NCBI GenBank assembly: GCA_013397455.1
Contig: VYZB01000077.1
Location: 1 to 64,000 of the forward strand
Source of the DNA: Crotophaga sulcirostris
Taxonomy: Eukaryota; Chordata; Aves; Cuculiformes; Crotophagidae
Length of the DNA stretch: 64,000 nt
Direction of reading: 5' to 3'
Below are positions 39,601 through 51,600 of the stretch, piece after piece. The translations under genes were made by a program, and so were the position numbers. The notes beneath the pieces are model-generated. The model ran no database searches. It saw only the letters and a program-made list of their open reading frames with translations, and was not told the DNA's origin. Positions within the stretch are counted from its first letter, which is position 1, and every line of letters starts with the position of its first letter.

Positions 39601-42600
39601 TAAAATGACATCACGCTACGCTTGTATATTTTCCAAAAGATGGAGGAAATTGCACTTAATAAAATATATCTTGGCTTATGTTAGTTATTTGTTATTTATA
39701 ATGTTAACATTTAGGCATGGAGAAATACAATTCAGTGAAATCATTATAGATAACATTCACTCATTCAGGCTGTCATGGGAAAACAGCACATATTGATTTT
39801 TTTATAACGGCTAAAGGAATCACCCACAAAATAAAGATGGCATTTCTTATAATATTATTCCGTATAATTAGCACAGGATTTGATTGCTTCAGCTGACAGC
39901 TGCAGGTGACATCAGAGACTTTCAGAAATGAGGTAAAGATGTGATTCTTCAGCATAGACTTTTATTAGTCTAAAACTAGCATAAAAGGATGCCAAATCTT
40001 TACTGCAAACAGAAGTTGCACCTGCTGCCTGAATACCTGACTACAAGATTTTACAGTTTGAAAAGAGCTCTTGGAAAATCCTCTCTGATGAAAGATTAAG
40101 ACAAGGTGGTGCCTTGACACTAGAGTAAAAGAAAATGGGCAGAGTCAACTGGCCATACCAATTCAATTTTACCAGTGGAAACCTGAACTAACTTGACAGA
40201 GTTGTGTAAGGTTATGCTTGCCTGACCCAGAGCCACTGGCTGCCTACCTGGGCTTTAGGGGGCACATCATAAGAAGGAAAGTATTCTATTATTTTTATCA
40301 GTCAATGCCACCATAAACCACGGGCTTCAACTGATACCAAATATTAGCTTAAAATTGCACATTAGTAATAGAAACAAATAATAAATAGCAAGAATTATCT
40401 CTCCTTTGCCAATATTAATGATGGATTTGGGTTTTATCTACGATAGGGGTTCACTAAAAAATTCATTTTTAACTTTCTCCAATCCAAATGCTTCTTAAAG
40501 ATTGGTTCTCAAAATGGTTCTTAAAGCTTCTGTCTCTTGAGGATGTCTCAAGATCTTTTTATCTGCTACGTCTAAGGTCTTTACATCTCCTGCAAAAGGA
40601 ATTTGCAGTTCTGTGATAAGTAGTCCTAAATTACATTATTTTATACCTTAATTAAATGTAATCAGTAGGTCTCACTTGATACAAAACCTGTAGCTCTGTC
40701 TTTTGATTGTGTACCTGCATAGTGCTGGAGGCCCTCAGAGGGACAGAGACGCTTGTTTGAAGTTGCTTTCAGTATTCTAACTGGTTGGGAATAGATGTTG
40801 AAAGATTTTTTTCATTGCTTTTTCCCATGCAAGTGTGAAAAGTGTAAAGGATATTCAAATAAAGCCAGCAAGTGGGAGATTCAGAACAAACAAAAAGACA
40901 AAGGTTTTACACATAAGGTGAAAGTTATGTATCTCCTTGACACAGGATCGTGACTGTTAAAAGTGTATATAGGTTTAAAAAGACACTGACAAGTACATGG
41001 GAAAGAAATACAAGGGCGGGGATTAAACACACCATTTCTACCTCAAGGAGTCCCTGTGGCCCAAACCATTGTCAGCTGGGACTTTTCTAAGAGCAATTGT
41101 CATTGTGTGACTTGTCTAACCTTATCTTCTTTACTAGGCATTTACTTTAGGCCATTGTTCAAGACAAGAGAGTGACCTAATACACAATCTCTTCCGTGAT
41201 GCTCATTGGCTTTTTTTTTTTTTTTTGTATGCAAAGTATAAAATGGGCTTTAAAACAAGTTCTGGTTCCTTCTCCCCCCAAGACTTATCAGTTCTGTAGA
41301 TCAAATGTGATACTTCTAAGCTCAAACTCTTTTGTTTCTGGGCTGGTTTTCCTTAGAAGGAGCTAAGTGGGAGGTCAAGCCCCAGTCCTGCCTTGGTTGT
41401 GTAACCATCTTTAAATGTTGACCAGGATATGGCTTATCTCAGACTATTCTTCTCTTCTTGTTTGCTTTTCTTACAGCCCTATGTTTAACTAAACAAACAG
41501 CCCAACAGTCATCCCAACGGTCATGTCAACATAAAGTATTCATTAACTATTTTAGCAGCTCCTCACCCATCACTGTGGATACTAGAGCTTGACCTGGACA
41601 CGGAAGCCAATGTCTTTAAGGACAAGCATCTGTTTGGTTTAATGTTCATTCAACTGACTTAGCTTGAAGTGATGATAAGCACAGCTGGGGTTATTCAAAT
41701 GTAGAAGAATATAAACTAAACCACACTTTAAATACATAGATTCAGGTACTAGTTTTTAACAAGAAGTGCAATTAATGAGTGAAACAGGTTAACAAAGGAA
41801 ATAAGGAACTGTCTGTTTCCTAGAAACTTTATGCTAAGGTAGATGGGTATGTTTTACTCAAACACATTATTCAGTGAGAACAAGTATAAGTTGGAGGAAA
41901 GGGATGAAGGAAGTAAGAAAATCAAAGCTTTGTGTTATACCACAGGTGATATTAGAATGATCCTGTCTGGCCTATGTAAGTTGCCCTGATTTCAAAGCCA
42001 TGTTCTAGCGGAGCATTCATCTAGTGATTGCACACTAAACGTGATGACTTGGATCACTCATAAAGTCTCCCATCAGATTGCATAAATCAGTAAAACCAAA
42101 TGGGAAATAATAGAGAAGATATGACTGTCTTCCCCTAGATTTCTATTTTTGATTCTGCTTGCCTCCTTCACAGTTCTTTTTATCTTCTGTTAAATAACTG
42201 ACCTGATAATAGATTCATAATTTTCCAAAGTACTGTTGGGTCTACCTTTTATAAATGACTCTAAAGATTTCTCTTTTTCAGCTGTCATAATGATGTTTTA
42301 AAATATTTTCCAGTGATTTGACATTTACTTGCCCTGCAGTTCCTGATTCAAACACTTCAATGTTTATGCATTTTCAAGCAGCAGCTGTAACCATACTTGA
42401 TCTCAGAAATAATACATTTTATTATAGATGCATTTTTTACAGCAAAATCCCTCTTCACTACCTGTCAAGTTTAATAAAATAACTGCAGTGCTGGAAATAA
42501 TTCCTAATGTAATGATGGGCGCTTTCCAACTGTGTAAATTTTCCTTGCATTGTGGAGTTGTCTGTAATTGCTGTTGTCAAATGCAGTTTAGAAACACTTA

Positions 42601-43445
42601 AGATGAAAAGACACATTTTCACATTTTTACTAAAAGTGATTTTGCAGCTGCAACACTCTTCAACACTTGCTCTTAAATTTTTGCATTAGGAGGTAGATCA
42701 TCCTTCCTCAGCAAAGAGAGTGCTTCAGGTGGAGCAGAACTAGAACTATCACTGAACTGGATTGGGAGAGCTCAGGGACATAAATACATACCCCAGGGGC
42801 TGGTTTCATCAAGGCACCCAAGTCTGAAGGGAAGAGGTAAGTCATGTGCCAACAAGAAAAAAACTGGAAAATTATGAGTTAAAAATCACAGGGAGTAAAA
42901 CCCGTTTTATCTCTACATGCTACAAGGAAGTACTTCATCTTTTCTTACCCTCTTTGCTTACCTTTTCCTTCCCCCAAGTGTTTCAAATCCAGCTTACATC
43001 CATAAGGTGTGTGGAAGATAATACAGCTTCATGATTCTTTGGCTGGGGGATGAATTAATCTCAAAGAATTGCTTAGATACCAGTTTGCAGAATTAATAGT
43101 TCAGCTGCAGGAAAACAGGAGCCCCGTGTTTTACCATTTAGAATAGGACAAAGCTTATTACTGAACAGCAAATTAAATATTTTTCTACTCCTACTGTAAA
43201 CTGCTGAGGTCAAGTTAAAGACTAGAGTCCTTGCCACTGTCATGGCAGAACCTTTCATAAACTCCGAATTCATCTTCTTTGACTACTTTTGATTGCATTT
43301 TCTTAAATGGATTTTTTTAATGCAAAAATTAAACAAGCAAACAACTACCTCCTTACCTCTCTTTCCTTTCTCATAGTAGCGCATGTAAACTGCAAATATT
43401 CTCAGGTAACTTTCATCTTTAAGTTACAATTTTTATACCCCACCT
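33656..43445. other. Intergenic DNA, no gene recognised
   Basis: Almost ten kilobases without a supported gene, RNA or named repeat. A T16 run lies at 41211-41226. The 36600-36900 part is less AT-rich but shows no domain or splice pattern. All open frames are short and unremarkable. Confidence 0.6.
41211..41226. repeat. Poly-T run of 16
   Basis: Sixteen uninterrupted T residues. On the minus strand this is a poly-A, but no retrocopy was recognised beside it. Confidence 0.75.
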
Positions 43446-44022
43446 TATCATGGTTTAACCTCAGCTGGCAACAGAGCACCATTCAGCCACTCACTCATTT
43501 CTCCCCACGTTCGGTGGGATGGGGAGGAGCAGGAAAAAAAATGAAACTCATTGGTTGAGGTAAAAACAGTTTAACAGAACAGCAAAAGGGAGAGAGAGGA
43601 GGAGTAACAGTAATAGTAATAATAGTAATAATAATAACAATAGGATATACATAACAAGTGATGCACAATACAAATGCTCATTGCCCAATGACCAATGCCC
43701 ATCCCATCCCCAAGCATCAATTGCCCCCCTGGCTAACTCCCCAGTTTATATACTGAGCATGACATTGTGTGGTATGGAATATCCCTTTGGCCAGCTTGGG
43801 TTGCTCTCCTGGCTGTGTCACCTCCCAGCTCCCTGTATATCTCCCCTCTGGCAGAACATAGGAAGCCGAAAGGTCCTTGACTTAGGGTAAACACTACTTA
43901 GCAATAACTAACCATCAGTGTGTTACCAACATTATTCTTACACTAAATTGAAAACACAGCACTATACCACCAATTACTAAGAAGAAAATTAACTCTATCC
44001 CTGCCAAAATCAGGACACATCT
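43441..44022 (-). mobile_element. Solo LTR of an avian endogenous retrovirus (ERVL-like), with near-identical 5-bp duplication
   Basis: The LTR itself spans 43446-44017 (572 bases), minus strand. Read from its 5' end it begins TGTCCTGATTTTGGC and GGGATAGAGTTAATTTTCTT, then has CTAAGTCAAGGACC, AAAGGGATATTCCATACC, the TATA region CAGTATATAAACTGG (43743-43757) and GCAATTG. An ATT/ATC-rich tract (plus 43603-43650) follows, then a TTAAACTG poly-A area and the 3' end GGTTAAACCATGATA. The usual terminal CA has mutated to TA. The flanks are CACCT (43441-43445) and CATCT (44018-44022), a 5-base duplication with one change, the size made by class III (ERVL) integrases. No internal gag/pol/env lies next to it, so it is a solo LTR left by recombination. 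The 43681-43890 open frame is inside the LTR and is not a gene. Confidence 0.88.
43603..43650. repeat. Imperfect (TAA/TAG)n tract inside the LTR
   Basis: Runs of AGTAATA, AATAGTA and ATAATAATAA units form a trinucleotide tract between the LTR's transcript start and its poly-A region. Such a tract is a usual part of this LTR family. Confidence 0.8.
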
Positions 44023-44414
44023 TAAAATTTATAATCCCTTCAAGAAGAAGATCACAATACTGTTTTATATCTTCCAAAATTTCAGAAGTAAAATCTTTGC
44101 TGAATATAGTACCTCAATAGACAAAAGGTGCTATAGCTATCCTTCATTCTCCACCTTTACAAGAGATCATATTTACCACATAGCAATGATAAGAGGTCTC
44201 TGAACCTAGAGAACTGAGACACAATCCACTTGGAGTGTTTCAGAGTTTTCCTACTGTTTAGTTGTCAGACCGCAAAATCAATATGATCCAGAATTTTCCT
44301 GATCAATGATAAAGAAGTTTTAATGTGCTACTCATCACTTTCAACAGCATTTCGATTTTCAAAACATTAGAGATCTTCCAGGAGTAACTATAAGTAACAG
44401 TTGTATTTGGGTTA

Positions 44415-45124
44415 AATGGTGTAAGAGTTTAGCCCTGTCCCATCTTGAGTAGCAGCTAGAAGAGAGCAGTTGTCATTCCACTCCCAACCCACTCCCCCAG
44501 AAAGAGAAAAAGGGAAATGAGAAAAAGAAACTTTTGGTTTGGAAACTAAAACTAAAGCAGCTTTAATTAAACAAATAATAATAAAGAAAATACTATTAAT
44601 AAAATATATACAAATACAGATGCTACAGAGCTTGCACGGAGAAAAGGTTCTGGGCTGGACTCAGTAGCCAGAGGGAGCTGAACTCAGGAACTGGATTCAA
44701 GAAGGCAAGGATGCAAGATCAGGGGCAAAAAAACAGACAAGGTCTTCACTGGATGCCGGCCATCAGAGAATAGAGCTTCACCCTCATAATCCCTCAGTTT
44801 TATACCAAGTATGACATATATGGAATTGAATAGGCTGTTGGTCAGTTTTGGGTCACCTGTCCTCTCCTCTCCTCCCTGCAGGTGTGACCCTTTTTTGCCC
44901 CTTTCTCTTATGGCATTCTACCAACGCAGGGATGGCCTCGGTTTCTATCGGAATAAGTATAAGCAGTGGCCTTTCTGCATACCAATGTCCTGTGTTATCA
45001 CTTCTAGAGAGAAGCACTGTCTGAAAAAAATGCAGCCAACTTTCAGAAAATGAAGTTCCTTAGACAAGGCTTTGCTGAAAAGTTAGAAAACTGATTCTAC
45101 TTTAGCTCAAACTAGAACAAATGG
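44415..45124 (-). mobile_element. Solo LTR of a second endogenous retrovirus family, perfect 5-bp duplication
   Basis: The LTR spans 44420-45119 (700 bases), minus strand. Its ends are TGTTCTAGTTTGAGC (5', right side) and AAACTCTTACA (3', left side), the canonical TG...CA form. It is flanked on both sides by AATGG (44415-44419 and 45120-45124), an exact 5-base target-site duplication typical of ERVL-type insertion. A TATA box (GGTATAAAAC, 44798-44807) and an ATTAAA poly-A signal (44562-44567), both on the minus strand, lie in the correct order. It is not the same family as the LTR 0.4 kb to its left, because the ends and internal text differ. No internal retroviral genes remain. The frame at 44811-45053 is LTR sequence, not a protein gene. 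Confidence 0.88.
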
Positions 45125-46577
45125 TAGGGTAGTTCCATGCCTTTGGAGAAGTCATTTCCCTGTAACTACTCTCTAAGTCAACAGTGCAATAGCAGAAAAA
45201 TGTTGGCACGTTAGTTATCACTCTTGCAATATAGTCTGCACCACCAATATGCTTTCAAATTTATTTTGAAAGGCTCAAAGCCAAACAGCTCTCTCAAGCA
45301 AAGGAAGATTTGGGTGTTGTGATAAAAGTTTTCACAGCTAGGTAAAAATCAAAAGCAACCTACCTCTGCATGAAATGCAGGGAAAACCACACCATATGCA
45401 GTAATAAATAGTGTGTAATGGAAATAAAGGCATAAATTGGGGTCTAATAGTGGGTTGTAAGATTTAATTATGTATAACTTTTGAAGACAAGGATTACAGG
45501 TATGCTTACAGTTCAAGAAACCAAAAAGGAAATAAAATTAAAACACTTATCAAAGAACAGTATCCAAAGGAATCCTAACCCAAAGGCTATTTTCTTACTT
45601 TCCACAGTTAAATATATCATATATTTCTCTAAAACAATGAAAACACAAATATTCCACAGTCTCCATAGCTGAAAATACTTAATTAGAGTAGGCTTTGAAG
45701 TGCAATCTAATTCAATGCAGATATTCCAAAACAATCATATATTTAAAATATGTCTATATCTACTCTGTAATGATGTGCAGCTGATAAATGTGATTTATTT
45801 CTGTATTTTATTAAATCTTAAACATTTTATTAATAACTTATATATGCATTGTGTTTCTTTTCTTATATATTATACATGTCTGTTATTATTTGTTTATTTT
45901 AAAACTTTTATATATTATTAAAGTAATTATTATCAGTATACTTAAATTCATCTTATTTATGATACAAAAGTAATGGTAAAATTACAAAGGATAAAACATA
46001 CAATAGAATAAATTTCCAGAACACATTTGGAAGGAAATAATGTGAAAACTCCTATCAACCACAGCGTACAGTGTGGGTGGACAGAGGAATCCAGATCTGA
46101 CAGAGGGGAAGATGCTCAACTAGGCCAAGCTAACAGAGCTACACTGAAGGAACAGACCTACCACAGACTGTATTGCCTCACAGGTTGTGCAATGTGAGCA
46201 TCAAATTAAACTGGGACAACTTAGTGTCAGGCAAATTAAATTACCCCATTCATGAAAGATGAGCAACAGAAGAGTAAAGGTGAAGAAATAAATGGAGGCT
46301 GGAGAGAAGTAGGAAGAAAGAAACTCACCTAGGGAGAATGAAAAAGGGTTGAGTAGCAAATAACTCAAAAAGAAAAGGAAAGAAGTGTCATGGAAGCATG
46401 AGGACAGGCATACAGAAGGACAACACAGAGAGTCACACTCTACGAGTTGGAGAATGCCACAGAGCATCCACTGAGCACAGCTGAATCTGGAGACTGTCCA
46501 GCATCTAGCAGGAATACCTACTACTTTCAAGAATAGTACAGGTGTCAAAGAAATGAAGATGATCAGAGATAAACCTG
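45125..46577. other. Very AT-rich intergenic DNA
   Basis: No gene. From about 45400 to 46010 the sequence is exceptionally AT-rich, with many TATATA and TTATTA stretches (densest at 45830-45960). The overlapping leucine/phenylalanine-rich open frames there reflect base composition. A purine-rich stretch from 46240 to 46400 gives a long antisense frame with no meaning. Confidence 0.65.
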
Positions 46578-47082
46578 GAGAGAATGAGTCAAAGGGCCCC
46601 TCAGCACAAGAAGGACATTGACGTGCTGGAGCATGTCCAGAGAAGGGCAATGAAGCTGGTGAAGGGTCTGGAGCACAAGTCTTATGAGGAGTGGCTGAGG
46701 GAACTGGGGTTATTTAATCTGAAGAAAAGGAGGCTGAGGGGAGATCTTATTGCGCTCTACAACTACTGGAAAGGAGGTGGCAGAGGGGTGGGTGTTGATC
46801 TCTTCTACCAAGTAACAAGCAATGGAAATGTCCTCAAGTTGTACCAGGGGAGGTTTAGACTAGAATTAGGAAATATTACTTCACCAAAAGGGTTGTAAAG
46901 CATTGGAACAGGCTACTCAGGGAAGTGACTGAGTCTCCTTCCCTGGACGTGTTCAAAAGGCGCCTAGATGTGGTACTGCAGGGCATGGCTTAGTAGGCAT
47001 GGTGGTGTTGGGCTGATGGTTGAACTTGATGCTTTTAGAGGTCTTTTCAACCTAATGATTCTTTAATTCTATGATTGTATAA
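46578..47082 (+). mobile_element. CR1 LINE, 5'-truncated, intact 3' end
   Basis: Plus-strand copy of the same subtype as those at 25.9 and 32.2 kb. Visible in order are GGACATTGACGTGCTGGAGC, GTCCAGAGAAGGGCAATGAAG, TCTTATGAGGAGTGGCTGAGG, GAGGCTGAGGGGAGATCTT, ACCAGGGGAGGTTTAGACT, CATGGTGGTGTTGGGCTG, AGAGGTCTTTTCAACC and the terminal ATTCTTTAATTCTATGATTG. The frame 46584-46898 is the worn C-terminal end of the LINE protein plus noncoding sequence. Confidence 0.94.
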
Positions 47083-47214
47083 AGAGATTAAATAATCAAG
47101 AAGCAAATCCAGTATAGGGGGAAAGAAGGAAGGAAAGGACAACAGGTTGAAGAGAAAAAATTAAACCTAGAAAAATGACAACCAGAAAACAGGAGGGTGA
47201 AGGAGGAGTAAGAA

Positions 47215-47285
47215 ATAGGTAGATAGATAGATAGATACATACATACATACATACATAGACAGACAGATAGACAGACAGACACACA
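47215..47285 (+). repeat. Compound (TAGA)n(TACA)n(GACA)n microsatellite
   Basis: GATA units (about 47220-47236) pass into CATA units (47237-47257) and then into GACA/GATA units (47258-47285). Open frames on the minus strand rich in CLSVCL and YLSIYL are translations of this array. Confidence 0.95.
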
Positions 47286-47650
47286 GAACCAAAAATTTGT
47301 GAAGACAACTGAAAAATAAATTGGGAATGTAGGGAGAGAAGCTACACAAAATAGGAGAGAAAACCAGTGTAAGCGAATTGCTGGTGAGGAAAAAAAAGGA
47401 AATGTATAAATATGGGTGGAGGCCTGGAGGAAAGCCCAGTTGTCAGAGCTGTAAAAGAAGAGGGAGAATGGAAATTTAGAGAAGTTTTAGCACAATAATG
47501 AAGTAAAATTAGAGACAGAAGCATAAGACAGTTCAGTGAAAACACTAATTTACTTCAGAGATGGAGCTGTGCTATGTAGATTTGTCCTTTTTTAGGGAAA
47601 AGCATTTTTCCTCTGTGCAGCCAAAAGGGGAACAGCTTGGCACAGCAAAA
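47286..47650. other. Intergenic DNA, nothing recognised
   Basis: Purine-rich unique sequence with no coding or repeat signal. Confidence 0.5.
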
Positions 47651-48600
47651 GAAGTGGAGCATCACTGTCTAATTTGTTATTCATCCACACACTTAACAGT
47701 GATAACAGTTTTCTGACCACCAGCTCCTTGCCAGCCATCTCTCAAGTCTGACCTATATTTTTTAACCCACTGCAACGAATCCTGACCAAAACTCATATGG
47801 CAGCATTTCTGATCCGTTGGCCTAAACAGTGCTCTCCATCGAAGTGAGCACCTCAACATTTTGTGCCATGGCTAGTTCCCCTGTTAGCACACATGACGCT
47901 GGGCCAGTGGAGACTCGCATGAGGTGATACTCAACTGGTGTATCACTGGAGCTACAGCGCCACCAGCTACAGGGATCAAGCACACCAGACAACAAGCACA
48001 CCATTCGCAGAGCTGTGGAAGCACAAAGCCCCCCACTAGAGAGAAACACAGTGATGGTTGCCTCCTGTAGAGCTCTGTTCTGCTGACAGCAGCCCCTCAG
48101 GGTGACCTTGCCCTGGCTTGGGTGGCCCGCAGCCATAGTGTCTCAGTGGTGAATGCATGTGCCCCTCAGCAGCACCCAACCCTCTTTCCTGAATATATCT
48201 GCTGAGGGGCCCATGGGCTCCTCCAACTGTCCAAAGTTCTGGCACACACTGGGGTGCTCATGCTGGTGCCAAAGATGTTTGGAACCAGCTGTGGCCAGCA
48301 CAGGGCCATCCACAGACTCCTCCTGCACCCCCCGTGGCCTCCTCCTGCCCACAGCCTGCCCCACTCATGGCCAGCACAGCCCCTGTCAAATGGTCAAACT
48401 GGAAAGCAAAAGAAAAATCACACTTTTCTCAAGGGAGGGACCAAGTAAAGGGACACAAGGAGGGGTGGACTCACGAGCCAGCACTTCCTCTTCTCCCATG
48501 GTCACCTGGCTTCTGCTGTGTTTTTGGTGGGACTCTCCATAGCCCGTGCTCGAAGTCCGCTGAGCAGCCCAGGCTTATCCAGTGATCCCAGTTCACACCC
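47651..48600. other. GC-richer block, unclassified
   Basis: This 0.95 kb segment stands out from its AT-rich surroundings by higher GC and open frames on both strands. On the minus strand they run 47677-47859, 47822-48136 (start MAAGHPSQGKVTLRGCC) and 48036-48364. On the plus strand the longest is 48153-48542. None of them carries a domain, catalytic motif or signal peptide that I recognise, and no frame is convincingly longer than chance for this composition. It could be an old retrocopy, part of an unnamed transposon or retrovirus, or a noncoding transcript. No flanking repeats or target duplication were found. Confidence 0.35.
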
Positions 48601-51600
48601 CACGACCTTAGGAGGGGTTGCTATGAGGAACTGTTAATGTTTTTTGATAATCTGGAAACCTGGTAATTAATTACACATTATTAGTATTTATTCTTAAACT
48701 AGTATGGAAAATATTTTGTCATGGCTGATGTACAATACTCTGAAGCTGCCAGAGTCACATATGATGTCAACCTCTTGGCAAGCGGGAAGATTTTGAAAGT
48801 AGACTCTAAAATGACAATTTTTATTCTAATAATTCATCACTGTTTTCTTCATGGTCAAGAAGAATCATTTTTTGAATGATCACATTGTTGGGATAATTAA
48901 AACAATATAAAACAAATAGGGTGAATAAATGTGTTTTTCTAACAGAAACCAGGACTGAAGAAGGAGTATTCTTTTGTGACCAGATTTCTGCATACAGCAG
49001 GGATGTTTATAGCAGTACAGATGGCTTGTGATTCAACCTTAATTTAAGTTTCTGGCTAGATTGTACTTTGTATCAACAGGAATTATAATTTTAATACCAG
49101 TCCTGTATTTAATTCCAAAACTGTTGGAGTTGTGTGTTTGTTTACGTATCTTGCTCCAAGACAAAATCTCAATGACAGTAAATAAACAGTGTCATGAAAT
49201 CACTATTTATTTATCAGTACTAACAGAATTCATTTGGACTGAACTGATTTTCCAAAAGGGTTTTTAGGGGTTTTGTGGTTTGGTTTTATTTTGTTTTCTG
49301 TTGGTGTTTTTTTTTGCAAGCATTTTAACTTTATTACTGTGTTGCTGAAAATGCTGGCTTTGCACTGAATAATGCTCTCACTTGTTGTGTCCTTCTGTGT
49401 AATAGACTTTTAGTTAGCAAACACACTTTTAAAGTAAGGGTTCCAAGTATTTGCTTATAGTCTTACCTTTTGGGGAAATATTTATGGGGTAGGGCACCCT
49501 GTGGAAATTTTCTTTTCTCCTCTGTAAAATACACCAGTTTAATAGTTTTACTCTACTATTTTGTTCTGCTAGTTTTATAGGCTAATTATGGCACATAGAT
49601 ACATTATGGGGATACACACCATTAAGAAAGAACACCTGCTTAAGCTGTAGTGACATTTCTGAAATGAAGTTTAATGGCAGATATAAAATGTAAGCTAAAA
49701 AAACTGGAACGGCAGCAAAAAAGTATTTGATAAAATGGTACCTTGTTAGTGATAAACCTGCTGTTAATTATGCTCACTTTGCATTTTGTCTTACATGAGG
49801 AAGGGAAACAGACTTGTTGAAATTCTAGTAGTAATGATAAACAGGGGAACAGTGCTCTGAAACCGAGGGTCTCTTTATAGATCTCCAAACCAGAAGATCA
49901 AAAAGACTAGTTTTTTTTGAATCAGCTGTGGCAGTAAACTGAGAGGGGGGTTCTCATATACTCTCAAAGAAGGACAAATTTAGGCAAGTTATTAGGTTGC
50001 ATTTCTTTTATTCCAGAAAGTGAAGTAAGCAACTAATGGGATGTTCTTCTACACTTGGTTATAACCAACCATTAAATGGTGAGCATGAATTAGCGATTTC
50101 ATTAAGACTAAACAATAACTATGAAGGTTCATGTATCTTAGAAAAAGAGGAAAGGAAAACACAAAGATAGGAATTTGAGCAAGCATGTTTCATCACCTCT
50201 GTAGCGTATTTTATATTTTCCCTGGAAATTAATGTAGGAAAAAAGAGAAGTTCAAAAGAGCTGACAATTTCTTAAACAGCCTATGCTAAGGATATCAACC
50301 ATTGCAATGAGGAGGAAGAAAGAAGATGTATCAAGATCTCTCTAGGCAGATTAAAAGATCTCCAGTATCCTCAAATTACAAGGAAGCATTTGAATAAGGC
50401 CAAATAACTACCAGTATTAATTAATAGCTTAAGCATAGAGGCCCAATTCACAAAATAAAGTGTCTCTTGCTCCTGTTAGTTATGGCAAAGGTTATCAGAG
50501 GATAGTGTTAGCTGAAACATGAAGCAAAGACTACTTATTCATCATTCTCTGCTGTTCCACTTCTGTTATAGGTCTGGAGAAGAGTTTTTCACAAATCAAA
50601 TCCCCTCAACCTCTTTATATACATCATATCAGCCAGACTCCACAGACTAAAGGAGAAATAATTAGTACATATAAAAATTCCATTTTAAATATGGCCATCA
50701 AGGTTCATATTCAAACAGAGGTACTACCATTTACACAGCGATCTACTGTTTTCTTAAAGGTACTTGTGCAGACAGTGTTGAGTCATTACTACTTGAGAAA
50801 ATTATGTAAATGTGTTCCCCAAACACTGTTGACCATAAACCATGTACTTGTACTGAGCTCCTTTCGATGAAGCACAGTGGCTACACTTCAGCAACAAAAA
50901 TTCAAGTGCAGGCATGTAAACCCCATAAACATTTGGCATATCTGGGCAAGAAAGGAAAATTCCACAATTCGCATTTATCTGAAATCTAGCTGTCTCCCAT
51001 GTAGTACAGAAGAATAAGACATTAGGTAAAATAATACATAAAGGTACTTACGGTCCTTTTCTCCAGCTTGAGGGATGAGGCAATTCATATTCCCAAACAG
51101 CTAACTAGCCCCTTTTTTTAATCTGTCTTGTGTTTAGTATTTCTCTGCCAGCAGAGAAATGAAGTTTTAATGTACAAACTACAGAAATAAGTACTTGCAT
51201 TTCTGTTGAGCTTTCCACTTGGTTATATTCTGGAACAGTGGCAGTCAGATTGAAAAACTATTACCAAGTATTTTAAAATACTTCTGTAGAGTCTCATTGA
51301 ACCTAATCAGGCCACTTCCATGAGTAAACTTAATGAACAAGAGATTTACGATCAGTACCCAGTGATTTATCTGTCAAAGATTCAATCTCATTTTTATATT
51401 CTCTGAATATGAGTCTCAAAAGATAAAACACAGAAAATGTTAGTGCAACTATAAAAGAAAGAAAAGTTTCCACAACCTTTATATAAAGTCAAACTTTTGC
51501 TTTTGGATAAATTGCCAATCCATCAGACTGATCACTGTCGTACCATCCTCTCTCAGATATGCCCATTATATTAAATCGATTTAAGGAATCTTATATGTGA

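Noticed and set aside
43681..45053. Open frames at 43681-43890 and 44811-45053
   Set aside because: They lie within the solo LTRs and on the strand opposite to LTR transcription.
46201..46650. 149-codon minus-strand frame rich in Phe, Leu and Ser
   Set aside because: Antisense of a purine-rich stretch plus the start of the CR1 copy. No domain.
47088..47349. Cys/Leu/Ser/Tyr-rich minus-strand frames
   Set aside because: Translations of the compound tetranucleotide microsatellite.
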